Of a stretch of DNA of 64,000 nucleotides, positions 63,498-64,000 are shown in pieces; positions within the stretch are counted from its first letter, which is position 1; every line of letters begins with the position of its first letter. Location: the NCBI RefSeq assembly GCF_014635185.1, contig NZ_BMCM01000002.1, positions 597,288-661,287 of the forward strand, written 5' to 3'. Under the pieces are notes generated by a model. It was not told where the DNA came from. It was given only the letters and a program-made list of their open reading frames with translations, and ran no database searches. Source of the DNA: Microbacterium murale (lineage in GTDB: Bacteria > Actinomycetota > Actinomycetes > Actinomycetales > Microbacteriaceae). The position numbers were made by a program, and so were the translations under genes.

Positions 63498-64000
63498 CAG
63501 CTTTCCAGTCGTGGCGTGCGGGTGCGTGCGGCGCGCAGACCGTTGAGGATCACGATGACCTCCGCGACCTCGTGGACCAGGACGACGGCCGCGAGCCCCA
63601 GGACGCCGAAGAGCGCGAGCGGGAGCAGTGCAGTGATGATCAGCAGCGACAGGATGATGTTCTGGTTGATGATCCGTCGACCGCGGCGGGCGTGATCGAA
63701 CGCTCGCGGGATGAGGCGCAGATCATGGCCGGTGAAGGCCACGTCGGCGGATTCGATTGCCGTGTCGGAGCCGGTGGCGCCCATCGCGATACCGATGTCT
63801 GCGCCAGCGAGGGCCGGTGCGTCGTTGATTCCGTCGCCGATCATCGCGACCGGCCCCGCCTTTGACAGCTCGCCGATCGCGGTTGCCTTATCCTCGGGAC
63901 GCAGTTCCGCGCGCACGTTGCTGATCCCGGCCTGCGCGGCCAGTGCACGAGCGGTGCGGGCGTTGTCTCCGGTGAGCATCGTCACGCCGACGCCTTGGTT
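63497..64000 (-). CDS. Heavy-metal P1B-type ATPase, C-terminal part
   Basis: The frame is open to the right edge, so only about 168 C-terminal residues are visible. They include the MLTGDN hinge, GDGINDAPALAGADIGIAMG (the ATP-binding hinge motif) and the last membrane helices. TGSDTAIESADVAF is common in Zn/Cd/Pb exporters (P1B-2). Its N-terminal domain and CPC motif lie outside the window. Operon with cadD and lspA. Confidence 0.9.
   Translation of the reverse strand, partial: NQGVGVTMLTGDNARTARALAAQAGISNVRAELRPEDKATAIGELSKAGPVAMIGDGINDAPALAGADIGIAMGATGSDTAIESADVAFTGHDLRLIPRAFDHARRGRRIINQNIILSLLIITALLPLALFGVLGLAAVVLVHEVAEVIVILNGLRAARTRTPRLES

Overview
The window reads as a chromosome segment of a high-GC actinobacterium, most likely Microbacterium or a close relative in the Microbacteriaceae. 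This is an inference from the strong GC3 bias, frequent GTG starts, the rplM-rpsI-glmM order and the protein families; no taxonomic search was possible.

Layout: (1) <1-19.4 kb is a cell-surface polysaccharide locus. Ten minus-strand genes overlap stop-to-start by 4 bp: four glycosyltransferases, a Wzx-type flippase, two DegT/DnrJ-type sugar aminotransferases, a NeuD/PglD-like acetyltransferase, an SDR epimerase and a Gfo/Idh/MocA dehydrogenase. A 1,888-residue secreted protein follows on the same strand. Divergent from it are a UDP-sugar 6-dehydrogenase and a hexapeptide N-acetyltransferase. Dehydrogenase, oxidoreductase, aminotransferase and acetyltransferase together match the logic of a WbpA/B/E/D-like route to a diacetamido-uronic acid nucleotide sugar. 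(2) 19.5-44.6 kb is mostly core: glmM, rpsI, rplM, a DUF559-like endonuclease, an OafA-type acyltransferase, truA, an EEP-family phosphohydrolase, metNIQ, an M20 peptidase, a rhomboid-like/DUF2156 membrane protein, an HxlR regulator with its divergent quinone-reductase-like gene, rraA, copZ-copA behind a CsoR-type box, and two sugar-catabolism units (ThuA, Gfo/Idh/MocA, TIM-barrel isomerase) with a divergent TetR regulator. Eight copies of a 53-bp imperfect palindrome sit only in the gaps of 19.4-31.4 kb.

(3) From 44.65 kb to the right edge the window is a patchwork of mobile DNA. It opens with a 78-bp direct repeat made of the 3' part of a CAU tRNA gene plus its terminator. The second copy of that repeat is split by a 3.19-kb ISL3-type unit with an 8-bp target duplication, carrying a GlxA-like regulator and a monooxygenase. 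Between the two repeats lies a DUF3800 pseudogene broken by a 4-bp duplication. Next comes a Tn402-like module (tniB, tniA, resolvase) bordered by GAGAC-type repeats. Then there is a MerR-controlled operon of a thioredoxin-fold protein and a flavin disulfide oxidoreductase.

(4) At 54.9-61.8 kb three ECF sigma factors, each coupled to a membrane-anchored putative regulator, are punctuated by four copies of a 26-bp palindrome centred on AAACGATCGTTT. The right edge holds a second thioredoxin-fold protein, a mini zinc-ribbon protein, and an lspA-cadD-P-type ATPase metal-resistance operon that runs off the window.

Overall it is an ordinary core chromosome next to a metal and redox-stress island. 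The least explained parts are the two unrelated palindrome families (one in the core, one in the island), the nested tRNA/ISL3 structure, and the sigma-factor cluster. All identity counts below were made by eye.
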